NCBI GenBank assembly: GCA_019752335.1
Contig: JAIEMJ010000001.1
Coordinates: forward strand, 248,001-312,000
DNA from: Bryobacteraceae bacterium
Lineage (GTDB): Bacteria > Acidobacteriota > Terriglobia > Bryobacterales > Bryobacteraceae
Direction: 5' to 3'
DNA length: 64,000 nucleotides
Part shown: positions 35,184-44,960 of the stretch, piece by piece
Layout of the letters: every line of letters starts with the position of its first letter
Position numbering within the stretch: the stretch's first letter is position 1
The notes under the pieces: generated by a model
The model's database searches: none
What the model saw: the letters and a program-made list of their open reading frames with translations, nothing else
Told to the model about the DNA's origin: nothing
Program-made: the position numbers and the translations under genes

Positions 35184-35968
35184 TGACCGTAAGTTTTCCC
35201 CAATTGCTGAGAAGCTGGCGACAGAAGCGACGGCTGTCGCAGTTGGACCTCGCGCTGACGGCCGGTGTCTCGCAGCGGCATCTGAGTTTTCTCGAATCCG
35301 GCCGGGCCCAGCCCAGCCGGCGCATGATCCTACAACTCAGTGAGAGCCTTGCGGTGCCTTTGCGCGATCGCAATAGATGGCTGACCGCCGCGGGCTTTGC
35401 GCCCGTATTCCAGTCGCGCCCCTTCAACGATCCACGCATGGAGCAGGTGATGGCTGCCGTACGCATGATGCTGGCCAACCATGAACCATTTCCTGCCGTG
35501 GCCCTCGACCGGGCCTGGAACATTCGCTTGGCCAACCCATCTTTTGAGCGCTTAGGCGCGCTGTTCGGCGCTGAGGTCTGGGCGCGCGTGGGGGGTGAAC
35601 AGCCGAATCTGATGCGGCTGTTCTTTCATCGCGCCGGAATCCGGCCCTTTGTGTCGAACTGGCCGTCGATTGCGCCGCTGCTGTGGCAGCGCGCCCAACG
35701 CGAGGCTGACAGTCTGGGCGGGGAGGAGATGAAGGCGGTGCTGGCCGAGTTGACGCCGCATCAGGATCACGGAGTGCTGTGGTTGGGGGAGGACGCGGCG
35801 TTGGTACCGGTGCTGCCGCTCGAAATCGTCAAGGATGGCCAGAGGCTTTCGCTCTTCAGCGTGATCTCCACGTTCGGCACTGCGCAGGACGTCACGGCTG
35901 ACGAACTGCGGATCGAGTGCTTTTTTCCCGCCGACGGGGTTACCGAACAGCAATTCCGGCTGGGCTAA
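35183..35968 (+). CDS. XRE-family regulator with MmyB-like C-terminal domain
   Basis: The protein has 261 residues with a GTG start. The helix-turn-helix (LLRSWRQKRRLSQLDLALTAGVSQRHLSFLESGRAQPSRRMILQL) lies at about 7-55. A PAS-like ligand-binding domain (about 95-255) has FPAVALDRAWNIRLANPSFERL and L-x-x-FS-V-I-S-T-F-GTAQDVTADELRIECFFP. Such MmyB-type regulators bind lipid-like ligands in characterised cases. A perfect palindrome overlaps its start codon. The stop overlaps the convergent DinB-like gene by 4 bases. Confidence 0.9.
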   Translation: MTVSFPQLLRSWRQKRRLSQLDLALTAGVSQRHLSFLESGRAQPSRRMILQLSESLAVPLRDRNRWLTAAGFAPVFQSRPFNDPRMEQVMAAVRMMLANHEPFPAVALDRAWNIRLANPSFERLGALFGAEVWARVGGEQPNLMRLFFHRAGIRPFVSNWPSIAPLLWQRAQREADSLGGEEMKAVLAELTPHQDHGVLWLGEDAALVPVLPLEIVKDGQRLSLFSVISTFGTAQDVTADELRIECFFPADGVTEQQFRLG

Positions 35969-36504
35969 CGCCGGCTCGCCGGCGGAATTACGCCGTTCAT
36001 ACGCGCGTAGATCACCATCTGCCCGTAGTGATCGAAGCTATGCCACACCGGGATCGACGCCATGGCCGCTCGCGGCGACTTGCTCTTCGGGCTGAATGCG
36101 TTCGGGATCATCTCCGTCAGGCTCGCCTCGGTCAACTGCCGCATGGCCTTGTGGGTATACGCGAAGGACTCCTTGACGAACTTCACCACCTCGGCCTTCG
36201 TCTTCACCGACGCCGGACCATTCTCGTTTTCGCCCATATCCACCGGATTCTTCTCGCCCAGCATCGTGCTGGCCACCAGATAATTCACCGATGCGATATG
36301 CATCGCCTGTTGCGCGAAGGTCCGCGCGCCCTTGAACTCGCCCTCTTTCGGGGCAAAGCCAAACTTGCCTTCCGGCATCGCCTCCACCAGGGGCACCAAT
36401 TCGGATTCAATGGTGGACAAGTCGCCATCGTAGACCTTGGCGATCACATTCATCGGCGCCTGCGCCCACAGCGCGACGGATAGAGTAAAGAGCAGCATTC
36501 GCAT
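35965..36504 (-). CDS. secreted DinB-fold protein
   Basis: The protein has 179 residues with a signal peptide (RMLLFTLSVALWAQAP). A four-helix DinB-like domain follows: AQQAMHIASVNYLVASTML with a metal-type histidine, and SIPVWHSFDHYGQMVIYARMNGVIPP with H-x-x-x-H near the end. DinB-fold proteins are metal-dependent small-molecule thiol transferases or damage-induced proteins. An exported version is common in acidobacteria; its function is unknown. Confidence 0.8.
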   Translation of the reverse strand: MRMLLFTLSVALWAQAPMNVIAKVYDGDLSTIESELVPLVEAMPEGKFGFAPKEGEFKGARTFAQQAMHIASVNYLVASTMLGEKNPVDMGENENGPASVKTKAEVVKFVKESFAYTHKAMRQLTEASLTEMIPNAFSPKSKSPRAAMASIPVWHSFDHYGQMVIYARMNGVIPPASRR

Positions 36505-36596
36505 GAGGCTATCGTACCTCCTGAGCCGACCAGGGCTTCGGGGCTGGAGGGCGGTGAGGTGAGTCTCCTTGGTAGTAAACTCAAGAAGGTGCTATC

Positions 36597-36881
36597 TTGA
36601 CAACCTTTCCGGCCAGTGTCGTTTTGGATGCAGAAGTCTCCGACCGGATTGAACGTTTGCGTACGGAGTACGCGAGCCATCCCCTGGTGCGCGGAATCGA
36701 TTTCCGCATCGGTCGTGACTGGACCGACGACCCCTCCGTATTCATTGAAGTGAAGGTCACCGGCGAAGGCGAAGCTAGTCCGGAGTTTTTGAAGTTGGCT
36801 CAAGAAATCCGGCATGACTTGTTTCGCCTCGTTCGAACCGAAGAAATCGGTCTTCATTCCTATCTCCATTTCGTGAATTAA
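36597..36881 (+). CDS. small partner protein of a HEPN module
   Basis: The protein has 94 residues with a TTG start preceded by AAGGTG. The central pattern GRDWTDDPSVFIEVKV, followed by a helix (EFLKLAQEIRHDLFRLV) and a conserved-looking end (LGLHSYLHF-type), resembles small proteins I recall as being encoded just before HEPN genes. It has no nucleotidyltransferase GSx10DxD motif, so it is not a standard MNT antitoxin. It probably neutralises or guides the HEPN protein; that is inference. Confidence 0.6.
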   Translation: MTTFPASVVLDAEVSDRIERLRTEYASHPLVRGIDFRIGRDWTDDPSVFIEVKVTGEGEASPEFLKLAQEIRHDLFRLVRTEEIGLHSYLHFVN

Positions 36882-36891
36882 ACCGTCGCCC

Positions 36892-37383
36892 ATGGTCACC
36901 ACTCTACCTGAGCAACTCCTGGCTCAGGCTGAGCATCAAGTCCAGGTCTGGCCGGCCACCGAAGCCAGTCTGCGCCGGGCTGTTTCGACAGCGTATTACG
37001 CGCTTTTCCATCTGCTGATTCGCAGCGCCGTTTTCGCCTGGGCACATGCCGAGCAGCGAGCGCAATTGGCTCGAATGTTCGATCATCGACGGATGAAGGA
37101 GGCCTCGGTCATCATCCTGAAGCAAATAAAGATGAAAAATTCGGAGCCTGCGACGCTGGATGAGGTTGTTCGCATGCGGTTATGGATCGTGGCTGAGGCA
37201 TTCGTTGAACTTCAGGAGTTGCGGCACCGCGCCGACTATGACCTTGCAGCGCCATTTGACCAGCTAACGGCGGCGGCCAGCGTTGCGTTGGCAGGCGAGG
37301 CCTTCAAAGCCTGGGTGGAGATTAAGGATGAGCCGCTCTCCCAGCGCTATTTGTATTCCTTACTATTCAAGGAACGATCCTAA
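36892..37383 (+). CDS. HEPN-domain protein, probable toxin of a two-gene module
   Basis: This 163-residue, all-helical protein has SLRRAVSTAYYALFHLLIRSA, FDHRRMKEAS, and LQELRHRADYDLAAPF...A...AFKAW, which follow the HEPN layout (AYYA-x-FH; R-x-x-ADYD). A canonical R-x4-6-H ribonuclease motif is not clear; R-M-F-D-H and the RHRADYD arginines are candidates. It follows the 94-residue gene after 10 bases. Such pairs act as toxin-antitoxin or anti-phage units. Confidence 0.75.
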   Translation: MVTTLPEQLLAQAEHQVQVWPATEASLRRAVSTAYYALFHLLIRSAVFAWAHAEQRAQLARMFDHRRMKEASVIILKQIKMKNSEPATLDEVVRMRLWIVAEAFVELQELRHRADYDLAAPFDQLTAAASVALAGEAFKAWVEIKDEPLSQRYLYSLLFKERS

Positions 37384-37390
37384 CGGGAAG

Positions 37391-38137
37391 TTATACCGGG
37401 TTTCTGGTGGACGGCCCCGGAGTAACGAGATGGGCCATCAGATGGAGTAGCTCTTGAACCGGTAACTGTTCCGCCCGCAGCCCTGCCTCGGGGCGATCTT
37501 CAATCGCCGGATAAAGCAGCCGCAGGTTATTGCGCAGCGTTTTGCGTTTGTGCTGAAAGCAGATGCCGAGGAAGCGCTTGACGGCGTCGAAATCGGACGG
37601 GCGATTTGGCTTGGGAATCAAGCGGATCACCGCCGAATCCACCTTCGGCGGGGGCGCGAAGGCGTTGGGCGGTACCGTGAAGAGCAGTTCGACGTGGGCC
37701 ACCAACTGGGTGATCGCGCTTAAGTAGCCATAGTCGCTCTTGCCGTGCGGCGCGGCGATGCGCTCCGCCACTTCTTTTTGCACCAGGAATACCGCGGACT
37801 GCAGGCCTTCGATCTCCAGCACGCGCTCGATGATCGGCGAAGTGATGTAGTACGGCAGATTGCCCACCACCGAGGTCGCTTCGAAGTCCTGCAGGTTCAC
37901 GGTGAGGACGTCCGCCTCGATCACCTCCAGGGCAGGGAAGCGAATCCGCAGGGGCGCGATCAGATGATGGTCGATCTCCACGGCCACCAGTCGCTCGCAC
38001 TGGGGCAGCAGATGCGCGGTGAGCGCACCCCGGCCGGGCCCGATCTCGAGCACTTTGCCATCTTTTGCGCAGGCCTCCGCGATACGCGCCAACACTTCGG
38101 CGTCGCGGAGAAAGTGTTGCCCGAACTTACGCGGCAT
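37391..38137 (-). CDS. rsmA: 16S rRNA adenine dimethyltransferase RsmA/KsgA
   Basis: The protein has 248 residues. FGQHFLRD at the start, VLEIGPGRGALTAHL (AdoMet motif I), VAVEIDHHLI, VVGNLPYYITSPI (motif IV) and FVPPNAFAPPPKVDSAVIRL define the family. It dimethylates two adjacent adenines at the 3' end of 16S rRNA. The start shares one base with the stop of the TonB-like gene upstream (TAATG), giving an rpoE-type/TonB-like/rsmA run. Confidence 0.95.
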   Translation of the reverse strand: MPRKFGQHFLRDAEVLARIAEACAKDGKVLEIGPGRGALTAHLLPQCERLVAVEIDHHLIAPLRIRFPALEVIEADVLTVNLQDFEATSVVGNLPYYITSPIIERVLEIEGLQSAVFLVQKEVAERIAAPHGKSDYGYLSAITQLVAHVELLFTVPPNAFAPPPKVDSAVIRLIPKPNRPSDFDAVKRFLGICFQHKRKTLRNNLRLLYPAIEDRPEAGLRAEQLPVQELLHLMAHLVTPGPSTRNPV

Positions 38138-38709
38138 TAACCGCGCACGTCGATGTGGCCACGCCGGAACGACAGGCGGACCTTGCCGGGAATCGGCTGG
38201 CCGAACGAAGTCGCCGGCACGAATTCGGCGAACAGCAGCGCGGCGTCGATCTTGTTCTTCAACTGCTTGTCGTTCTGAATCGGCACGCCGCCGTCGACAA
38301 AGCGATAGTCGAGCACACGGCCGGATTCGTCGATCGTCAGGTCGATCACCACTTCTTCGGTGTCGAGCGGGAAGAGCCCCATGTTCTTGAACGACGCCTC
38401 GGTGTAGAGCACGGTCGGCACGTCGAAGGTGCTGGCGTGCGCCGAAGTCGGATAGTTCATCGCCGTCACGGTGAACAGCACGATCGCCGCCGCCAAGCCG
38501 CCCATGGTGGGGATGGCCAGCGGACGCGCCAGATTCTCAAAGAGCAGCCAGGCACGGCTGCGATAGTGCGCCACCGTGGTCTGCAACGTCGCGAAGATGC
38601 TGCGGCGCGTACGTTCGCGCGAAGCGAGCACGCGCAGGCGGGTGGACAAATCGCCGGGCGCGACGCGCTTCGGCAGGGAGCGCAGAGCCGATTCGATTAC
38701 TGGTTCCAT
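38137..38709 (-). CDS. membrane-anchored TonB-C-like protein following an ECF sigma factor
   Basis: The ATG at 38709 overlaps the sigma factor stop (ATGA). Residues 1-75 are cytoplasmic and basic, with a membrane helix at about 75-97 (IPTMGGLAAAIVLFTVTAM). The periplasmic part has EEVVIDLTIDESGRVLDYRFVDGG and ends with KVRLSFRRG, like the beta strands of TonB C-domains. The place right behind an ECF sigma gene is where an anti-sigma factor is normally found; the N-terminal part could take that role, but no zinc anti-sigma motif is present. Confidence 0.7.
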   Translation of the reverse strand: MEPVIESALRSLPKRVAPGDLSTRLRVLASRERTRRSIFATLQTTVAHYRSRAWLLFENLARPLAIPTMGGLAAAIVLFTVTAMNYPTSAHASTFDVPTVLYTEASFKNMGLFPLDTEEVVIDLTIDESGRVLDYRFVDGGVPIQNDKQLKNKIDAALLFAEFVPATSFGQPIPGKVRLSFRRGHIDVRG

Positions 38710-39377
38710 CACGAGTTTCCTCCCGCCGGGGCCCATACCATCGCCGGTGCCGCTTCCTCGGCCACCAGTTGCTTACGCACCGCTTCGCGGCCACGCAAGA
38801 TCCGGGACTTCACCGTCCCCAGGTTCGTATCCAGAATGGAAGCAATCTCCTCGTAGCTCAGTTCTTCGATATCGCGCAGGATCACGGCGGCCCGGAACAC
38901 CGGCTTCACCTCCTGCAGCGCGGCTTCAATCCGCTCGCGCGTTTCGTGGTCCAAGGTCATCTGAAACGGCGACGGACCCGCGTCCGGAATCACGTCCATG
39001 TAGCTCAACGTTTGCTCGTCGCCCGACTCCAGCGCCGTCTCCTGCTGGCGGTGACGGCGAAACCAACGCCGCTGGTTGTAGCTCTCGTGCACCGCGATGC
39101 GGTAAATCCACGTCTTTAACGAGCAATCGCCGCGGAAGCCATCTACCTTGCGGAAAACTTTGAGAAAGACCTCTTGCACGACATCCGCCGACTCGCTGGG
39201 GTCGTTGAGCAGGCGGTAGACGAGGTTGTACACCGGATGCTCGAAGCGTTGAATCAGCTCCTCGTAGGCCATTTCCTCGTTGGCGCGTAAGCGCTCAATC
39301 AGTAAGGCGTCCTGGGCGTTGTCTGGCTGTCCGGATCCGGAAAAGCCAAGAATCGAATTGAGGGGCGCATTCGGCAT
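38709..39377 (-). CDS. ECF RNA polymerase sigma factor, RpoE type
   Basis: The protein has 222 residues. Region 2 (about 25-95) has YEELIQRFEHPVYNLVYRLL, ADVVQEVFLKVFRKVDGF and LKTWIYRIAVHESYNQRRWF. Region 4 (about 155-215) has VKPVFRAAVILRDIEELSYEEIASILDTNLGTVKSRI. A 35-residue acidic linker separates them. It is probably controlled by the overlapping downstream membrane protein. Confidence 0.95.
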   Translation of the reverse strand: MPNAPLNSILGFSGSGQPDNAQDALLIERLRANEEMAYEELIQRFEHPVYNLVYRLLNDPSESADVVQEVFLKVFRKVDGFRGDCSLKTWIYRIAVHESYNQRRWFRRHRQQETALESGDEQTLSYMDVIPDAGPSPFQMTLDHETRERIEAALQEVKPVFRAAVILRDIEELSYEEIASILDTNLGTVKSRILRGREAVRKQLVAEEAAPAMVWAPAGGNS

Positions 39378-39440
39378 CGAATTTACCTCAGTCTACACCT
39401 GTTTGAGTAGACACCGGCCCCAGGGGAAAGGTTCCGGACT

Positions 39441-39944
39441 TTACGCGCGCCCGATCATTTTCTTGGTGGCGATCTTCGGATTGGCCAGTTGCGGCGCCCC
39501 GGCCGTGGTGGCCGTCTCGAGCGAACGGGTGCTAAACACGCTGCAAGCCTTGGCCAGCTTCTGAATGTCGCCGCCGTCTTCCACCACCATCTCGTGCTCC
39601 ACCCAATTCGAAAGCGGGATGTTGCGGAAGAACAGACGCTCTTGCAGAATCATCGACTTGCGATTGAGGAAGAGCGACTTCGACTCGCGCATGTAGTGGC
39701 GCTCCTCAACGCGGAAATCCGAGAGGAACTCGTCAAACGACTTGCGTTTGGTCTCCTCCTCGGTCGCGCGGACGCGATCTTCCATGCTGCGGTGCTGAGA
39801 AGTGATGATCGCCCGCGCCTCGGCTAGCGTTTCGCGCTCCTTCGATACCGCGACCTCCATCCGCGACTGCATGATGTAGACCGCCAGGATCGCGGAGCCG
39901 ACCGCGATGAAGAGAGGAAAGAATACCCAAAGGAAGCCATCCAT
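39441..39944 (-). CDS. hypothetical membrane-anchored coiled-coil protein
   Basis: The protein has 167 residues. An N-terminal membrane helix (FLWVFFPLFIAVGSAILAVYI) is followed by a charged helix with coiled-coil character (about 30-85, VSKERETLAEARAIITSQHRSMEDRVRATEEE). A compact region, YMRESKSLFLNRKSMILQERLFFRNIPLSNWVEHEMVVE, comes next. No family is recognised. It has its own start, 63 bases beyond the sigma gene's ATG. Confidence 0.6.
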   Translation of the reverse strand: MDGFLWVFFPLFIAVGSAILAVYIMQSRMEVAVSKERETLAEARAIITSQHRSMEDRVRATEEETKRKSFDEFLSDFRVEERHYMRESKSLFLNRKSMILQERLFFRNIPLSNWVEHEMVVEDGGDIQKLAKACSVFSTRSLETATTAGAPQLANPKIATKKMIGRA

Positions 39945-40055
39945 AGCTGTAACTATCGGATTGCTGGATGGCTGACTTTAGTCTCCTCAGAAGGGGGAAA
40001 AGCCCCAGCTCATTTGGGGGGCAGAGACCTTACGCGAATGCTATACACTCGGACC

Positions 40056-40634
40056 ATGGCTTCCCTCCTGCCGCTTAGCTTGACCTTGCTCCTGCAGGGA
40101 GCAGCACTTCTTGCCCAAGCCCCCTACACCTTCTCCGACGGCGGCCGGCCGGTCCAATACCGACTGGCCACGGACGAAGTCTTCAGCCGCGCCGGCCGTG
40201 GCGTCCGCTCGACGGCGGGTAGCGAAACGTGGGGCGGCGGACGCATCGTCAAGCTGAGCGAGGGCGAATCGCCCCGCAAGCTCGTCCAGGCAAATTGGGC
40301 GCAGGACCGCAAGTCGCTTGCGCCGGTCTTCTACAGCCTGAGCGACCTTCCTAACGAAACGAGGCTGACCGCGCTTCCCGCCGCCGACCGCGCTCGCCGG
40401 ATGGCGGCGGCGCGTCGCGTGATGACCGGGAAGCTTCTCGTTCATCTCGACAAGTCGCAGCTGGCCAAGCTCGAAGCGACGCATCCGACGGGCTCCGAGG
40501 CCTCGCCCCTGGAGGGGTGGACTCTGGTCTCCTACGCCGATGCCTTCACCGCGCTCGACGCCGTCGACTGGATGACCCAGCAGGGCGGCTTCGAGTTTGC
40601 CCCCGTCTTTTCGCGCACCATGGCTAAGCGCTAA
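40056..40634 (+). CDS. secreted protein resembling the N-terminal part of an S8 (subtilisin/kexin-like) protease
   Basis: A signal peptide (SLLPLSLTLLLQGAALLAQA) is followed by YTFSDGGRPVQYRLATDEVF and a domain ending AVDWMTQQGGFEFAPVFSRTMAKR. This resembles the propeptide-like region that precedes the catalytic domain in large acidobacterial S8 proteases, where the text normally continues into the protease domain. Here a stop follows directly. It is either a genuine stand-alone domain or a truncated remnant. A TGCTATACA extended -10-like box lies only 9 bases upstream, so a very short leader is possible. Confidence 0.55.
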   Translation: MASLLPLSLTLLLQGAALLAQAPYTFSDGGRPVQYRLATDEVFSRAGRGVRSTAGSETWGGGRIVKLSEGESPRKLVQANWAQDRKSLAPVFYSLSDLPNETRLTALPAADRARRMAAARRVMTGKLLVHLDKSQLAKLEATHPTGSEASPLEGWTLVSYADAFTALDAVDWMTQQGGFEFAPVFSRTMAKR

Positions 40635-40679
40635 GCGTGGAGCGGGTGCGCTAAAATTGGGCCAAGGAGATCCTTCGAT

Positions 40680-40883
40680 ATGTCAGTAGCCCGGGTGACA
40701 GAAATCATTGCCGGTTCGAAAAAGAGCTTCGCGGATGCGGTGGAAGTCGGCGTAGCCCGCGCTTGCCAGACGCTCGACAACGTCACCGGTGCTTGGGTGC
40801 AGGACCAAAGCGTCGTCGTGGAGAAGAAGAAGATCAAGGAATACCGCGTCACCCTCAAGGTGACTTTCGTCCTCAAAGACTAG
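40680..40883 (+). CDS. dodecin family flavin-binding protein
   Basis: This 67-residue protein reads ARVTEIIAGSKKSFADAVEVGVARACQTLDNVTGAWVQDQ...YRVTLKVTFVL, the complete dodecin pattern, including the tryptophan that stacks on the flavin in dodecamers. Dodecins buffer free FMN or FAD. The convergent neighbour is ApbE, which uses FAD to flavinylate proteins; the two stop codons share a CTAG. Confidence 0.93.
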   Translation: MSVARVTEIIAGSKKSFADAVEVGVARACQTLDNVTGAWVQDQSVVVEKKKIKEYRVTLKVTFVLKD

Positions 40884-41673
40884 ATGTAGACGACGGCGCC
40901 ATAACGCCTCGCGACCCGTAATCCCTCCCGGACACCGAGGAGGCACACCACGGTCGCCAGGGCGTCGGCAAGCATCCCACTTGGCGCGACGACACTGGCT
41001 ACCACTCCATTGGTGAGCCCGAGGCCGGTGAGAGGGTCCACGATATGCGAGTAACGCTGTCCGTCAAACAGTAAGTATTGTTCGGTGTCGCCGGACGTCG
41101 ACGCCGCGCGGCGACGCAGAATCACGGTGCGGTTCACCATCTCCAGCAACACCCGCCATTGGCCGTCGCCGGCCACTAAGTCGCCGCTGATGGCCACCAG
41201 TGCCCGGGTTTCGCCGTTCTGCCGCAACACGCGTAGCGCCTCGTCCCCGGCGTAACCTTTAGCGATCCCGCCGAGGTCTACCCGGCCCTCGTCCGTGGCT
41301 TGGGCCCGCGCGATGGCCGAGGCCGCGGGCAGCACGCCGGACTTCCTCGCCGCCCGCCACAAGTCAAACAGAGCCGTTCGCCTCACGTCGAAGCGGCCAT
41401 CGGTCTCCGCACGAAGACGCTCTGCCAACTCCCATGGCGGACGCATGTCGGCGCTCACCCGCCGCGCGTCGAAGCGATTCGCTTCGCTCTCGGGCTGGTA
41501 GTTGGATAAGCGCAGATCGAGGTCATGGATCCGGGCGAAGGCCCGCCCGATGGCCGCTTCGCCGCGCGCCGGATCGCGCGTATCGAGCTTGATCGTCACC
41601 CGCGTGCCCATGTGCGGCTCGCTCACTTCGAGCCGCGTGTAAGCCGCCGCGCTCAGCAGCAGACTTCGCCGCG

Positions 41674-41677
<4 letters not shown>
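40880..41677 (-). CDS. apbE: FAD:protein FMN transferase
   Basis: This 265-residue protein starts at a GTG in a GTGA overlap with the gene upstream. PHMGTRVTI, FDVRRTALFDLWR, RVDLGGIAKGYAGD, ISGDLVAG, YSHIVDPLTGLG and APSGMLADALATV are ApbE motifs, with the catalytic H-x-x-DP-x-TG. It attaches FMN covalently to exported flavoproteins such as RNF or NQR subunits. The short hydrophobic N-terminus may be a lipoprotein-less signal. The coupling to an FGE-fold gene is unusual. Confidence 0.92.
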
Positions 41678-42909
<1,232 letters not shown>

Positions 42910-42945
42910 CTCTCTTCTGATGCTATCGCACGCTATCCTAGCCAG

Positions 42946-44808
42946 ATGATGCGCATCCTGCTGGCTCTCGCTTTTACGGTCCCCGCCCTGGCCCAAGGCC
43001 TGGACTGGGTGAAGGCCAACTACACCAAATACGAATACCGCGTTCCCATGCGGGACGGCATCCGGCTGTTCACTTCGGTGTATCTGCCCAAGGACCAGTC
43101 CGAGCCGTGGCCGATCATGCTGAATCGCACGCCCTACGGCGTTGCGCCCTACGGCGCTGACCAATACCGCGAGCAGATGGGCACCAACCCCTGGCTCGCC
43201 AAGGACAAGTACATCTTCGTTTTCCAGGACGTCCGCGGCACCCGCATGAGCGAAGGCCAGTTCACCAACATGACACCGCATAAGGACACCAAGTCCGCGC
43301 GCGACTTCGACGAAAGCACGGACACCTACGACACCATCGACTGGCTGGTGAAGCACCTCCCCAACAACAGCGCCAAAGTCTGCACGTGGGGATCGTCCTA
43401 TCCGGGCTTCTACACCGCGGCCGGCATGATCGACGCCCACCCCGCGCACAAGTGCGCCATCCCCCAAGCCCCCATCATGGACTGGTTCACCGGCGACGAC
43501 TTCCACCACAATGGCGCCCTCTTTCTGCCCCACGCCTTCAACTTCCTGGCCAGCTTCGGCCGTCCGCGCCCCGAACCTCGACCCACGGCCGCTGATCGCT
43601 TTGACCACAAGACGCCCGACGGCTACGACTTTTTTCTGCGGATGGGCCCGCTTGTCAATGCCAACGAAAAGTACTTTAAGAACGACGTCGCCTTCTGGAA
43701 CGAGATGATGAAGAACGACACCTACACCGACTTCTGGAAGTCCCGCAATCTCCGTCCGCATGTGAAGGGCGTGAAACCCGCCGTGCTCACCGTCGGCGGC
43801 TGGTTCGACGCCGAGAATCTCTATGGCGCCCTGCAGCTCTTTAAGACCCTTGAAAAGCAGAGCCCCGCCACCGAACAAACGCTGGTGATGGGTCCCTGGT
43901 GCCATGGCTGCTGGTACCGGTCCGGGACCGGCGAGCAACTCGGCGACATTCGCTTCAACGCCAAGACCGGGCCCTGGTATCAGGAGTTCGTCGAGTTTCC
44001 CTTTGTCCGGAAGCATCTGAAGTCCGCCGGTGACTGGAAACATGCGAAGACGATTCTGTTTGAGACGGGCGCCAACCAATGGCGTCGCGGCGATGTCTGG
44101 CCTCCGGCGAATGCGCAGCCCAAGACCTTCTACCTCCGCGCCAACGGCACCCTCAGTCAGGAAGCGCCTTCCGAAGCCGCGGCCTTTGACGAGTACGTCA
44201 GCGACCCTGCCAGGCCCGTCCCCTATGTCGACAAGACCGGCCCGGGCATGCTCGTGGAGTACATGACCGGCGACCAGCGCTTCGCCTCGCGCCGTACCGA
44301 CGTGCTCACCTACATGACCGGCGTGCTCGAAGACGACCTCACGCTCACCGGCGACATCACGCACAGCCTTTGGGCGTCGACCACCGGCACGGACTCAGAC
44401 TTCATCGTCAAGGTGGTCGACGTTTACCCGGACGACTATCCGGACCCCGACCCCAATCCCACCCGAGTCCGCATGGGCGGCTATCAGCAGTTGGTGCGCG
44501 GCGAAGTGATGCGCGGCAAGTTCCGCGCGGGTTTTGAGAAACCCATGCCCTTTGAGCCCGGCCAACCGGCCAAGGTGGAGTTCACCGTCAACGACATCTT
44601 TCATACCTTCCGCGCCGGCCACCGGCTGATGATTCAGATTCAGAGCACCTGGTTCCCGCTGGTGGACCGGAACCCGCAGCAATTCCTCAATATCAACCAG
44701 GCTAAGGAGACTGACTTCCGCCGCGCCACGCAGCGGATTTACCGCTCGACGGCGATGCCGACTCAGGTCCGGGTCCGGGTTCTGCCGGGGCCCTCCCAAT
44801 CGAGATAA
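42946..44808 (+). CDS. secreted CocE/NonD-type X-prolyl/ester hydrolase
   Basis: The protein has 620 residues. ATGATG at 42946 is followed by a signal peptide (RILLALAFTVPALAQ). The alpha/beta hydrolase domain has VPMRDGIRLFTSVYLPK, YIFVFQDVRGTRMSEG, and the nucleophile elbow WGSSYPGFYTAAG (serine near residue 150). A cap domain follows, then PAVLTVGGWFDAENLYG and VMGPWCHGCW (acid and histidine). The C-terminal jelly-roll domain is typical (HSLWASTTGTDSDFIVKVVDVYP). It hydrolyses acyl esters or N-terminal proline peptides; the substrate is unknown. Confidence 0.9.
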   Translation: MMRILLALAFTVPALAQGLDWVKANYTKYEYRVPMRDGIRLFTSVYLPKDQSEPWPIMLNRTPYGVAPYGADQYREQMGTNPWLAKDKYIFVFQDVRGTRMSEGQFTNMTPHKDTKSARDFDESTDTYDTIDWLVKHLPNNSAKVCTWGSSYPGFYTAAGMIDAHPAHKCAIPQAPIMDWFTGDDFHHNGALFLPHAFNFLASFGRPRPEPRPTAADRFDHKTPDGYDFFLRMGPLVNANEKYFKNDVAFWNEMMKNDTYTDFWKSRNLRPHVKGVKPAVLTVGGWFDAENLYGALQLFKTLEKQSPATEQTLVMGPWCHGCWYRSGTGEQLGDIRFNAKTGPWYQEFVEFPFVRKHLKSAGDWKHAKTILFETGANQWRRGDVWPPANAQPKTFYLRANGTLSQEAPSEAAAFDEYVSDPARPVPYVDKTGPGMLVEYMTGDQRFASRRTDVLTYMTGVLEDDLTLTGDITHSLWASTTGTDSDFIVKVVDVYPDDYPDPDPNPTRVRMGGYQQLVRGEVMRGKFRAGFEKPMPFEPGQPAKVEFTVNDIFHTFRAGHRLMIQIQSTWFPLVDRNPQQFLNINQAKETDFRRATQRIYRSTAMPTQVRVRVLPGPSQSR

Positions 44809-44828
44809 GATGATGGGCAACCGAGTGT

Positions 44829-44905
44829 GCGCCTGTAGCTCAGCTGGATAGAGCAAATGGCTTCGAACCATTAGGTCGGGAGTTCGAATCTCTCCGGGCG
44901 CACCA
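44829..44905 (+). tRNA. tRNA-Arg (anticodon TCG)
   Basis: A complete cloverleaf is present. The acceptor GCGCCTG pairs with CGGGCGC; the D arm is GCTC-AGCTGGATA-GAGC. The anticodon arm AATGG-CTTCGAA-CCATT holds anticodon TCG, and the T arm has TTCGAAT. The discriminator A and an encoded CCA end follow. It reads CGA arginine codons. Confidence 0.95.
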
Positions 44906-44960
44906 ACTTAAGTAGTTCCCCCTTTACTTTCGTGACGGGTAGAGATAGGGTAGGGACGTT

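Noticed and set aside
42910-44364. A minus-strand open frame extends the FGE-fold gene upstream to give an 896-residue protein.
   Set aside because: The extra part is antisense to the clear CocE-type hydrolase and has no recognisable motif. A signal peptide at 42909 gives the natural start.
44829-44905. tRNA-Arg as an attachment site of the accessory island.
   Set aside because: No integrase is present, and no repeat of the tRNA 3' end was seen on the far side of the restriction region.
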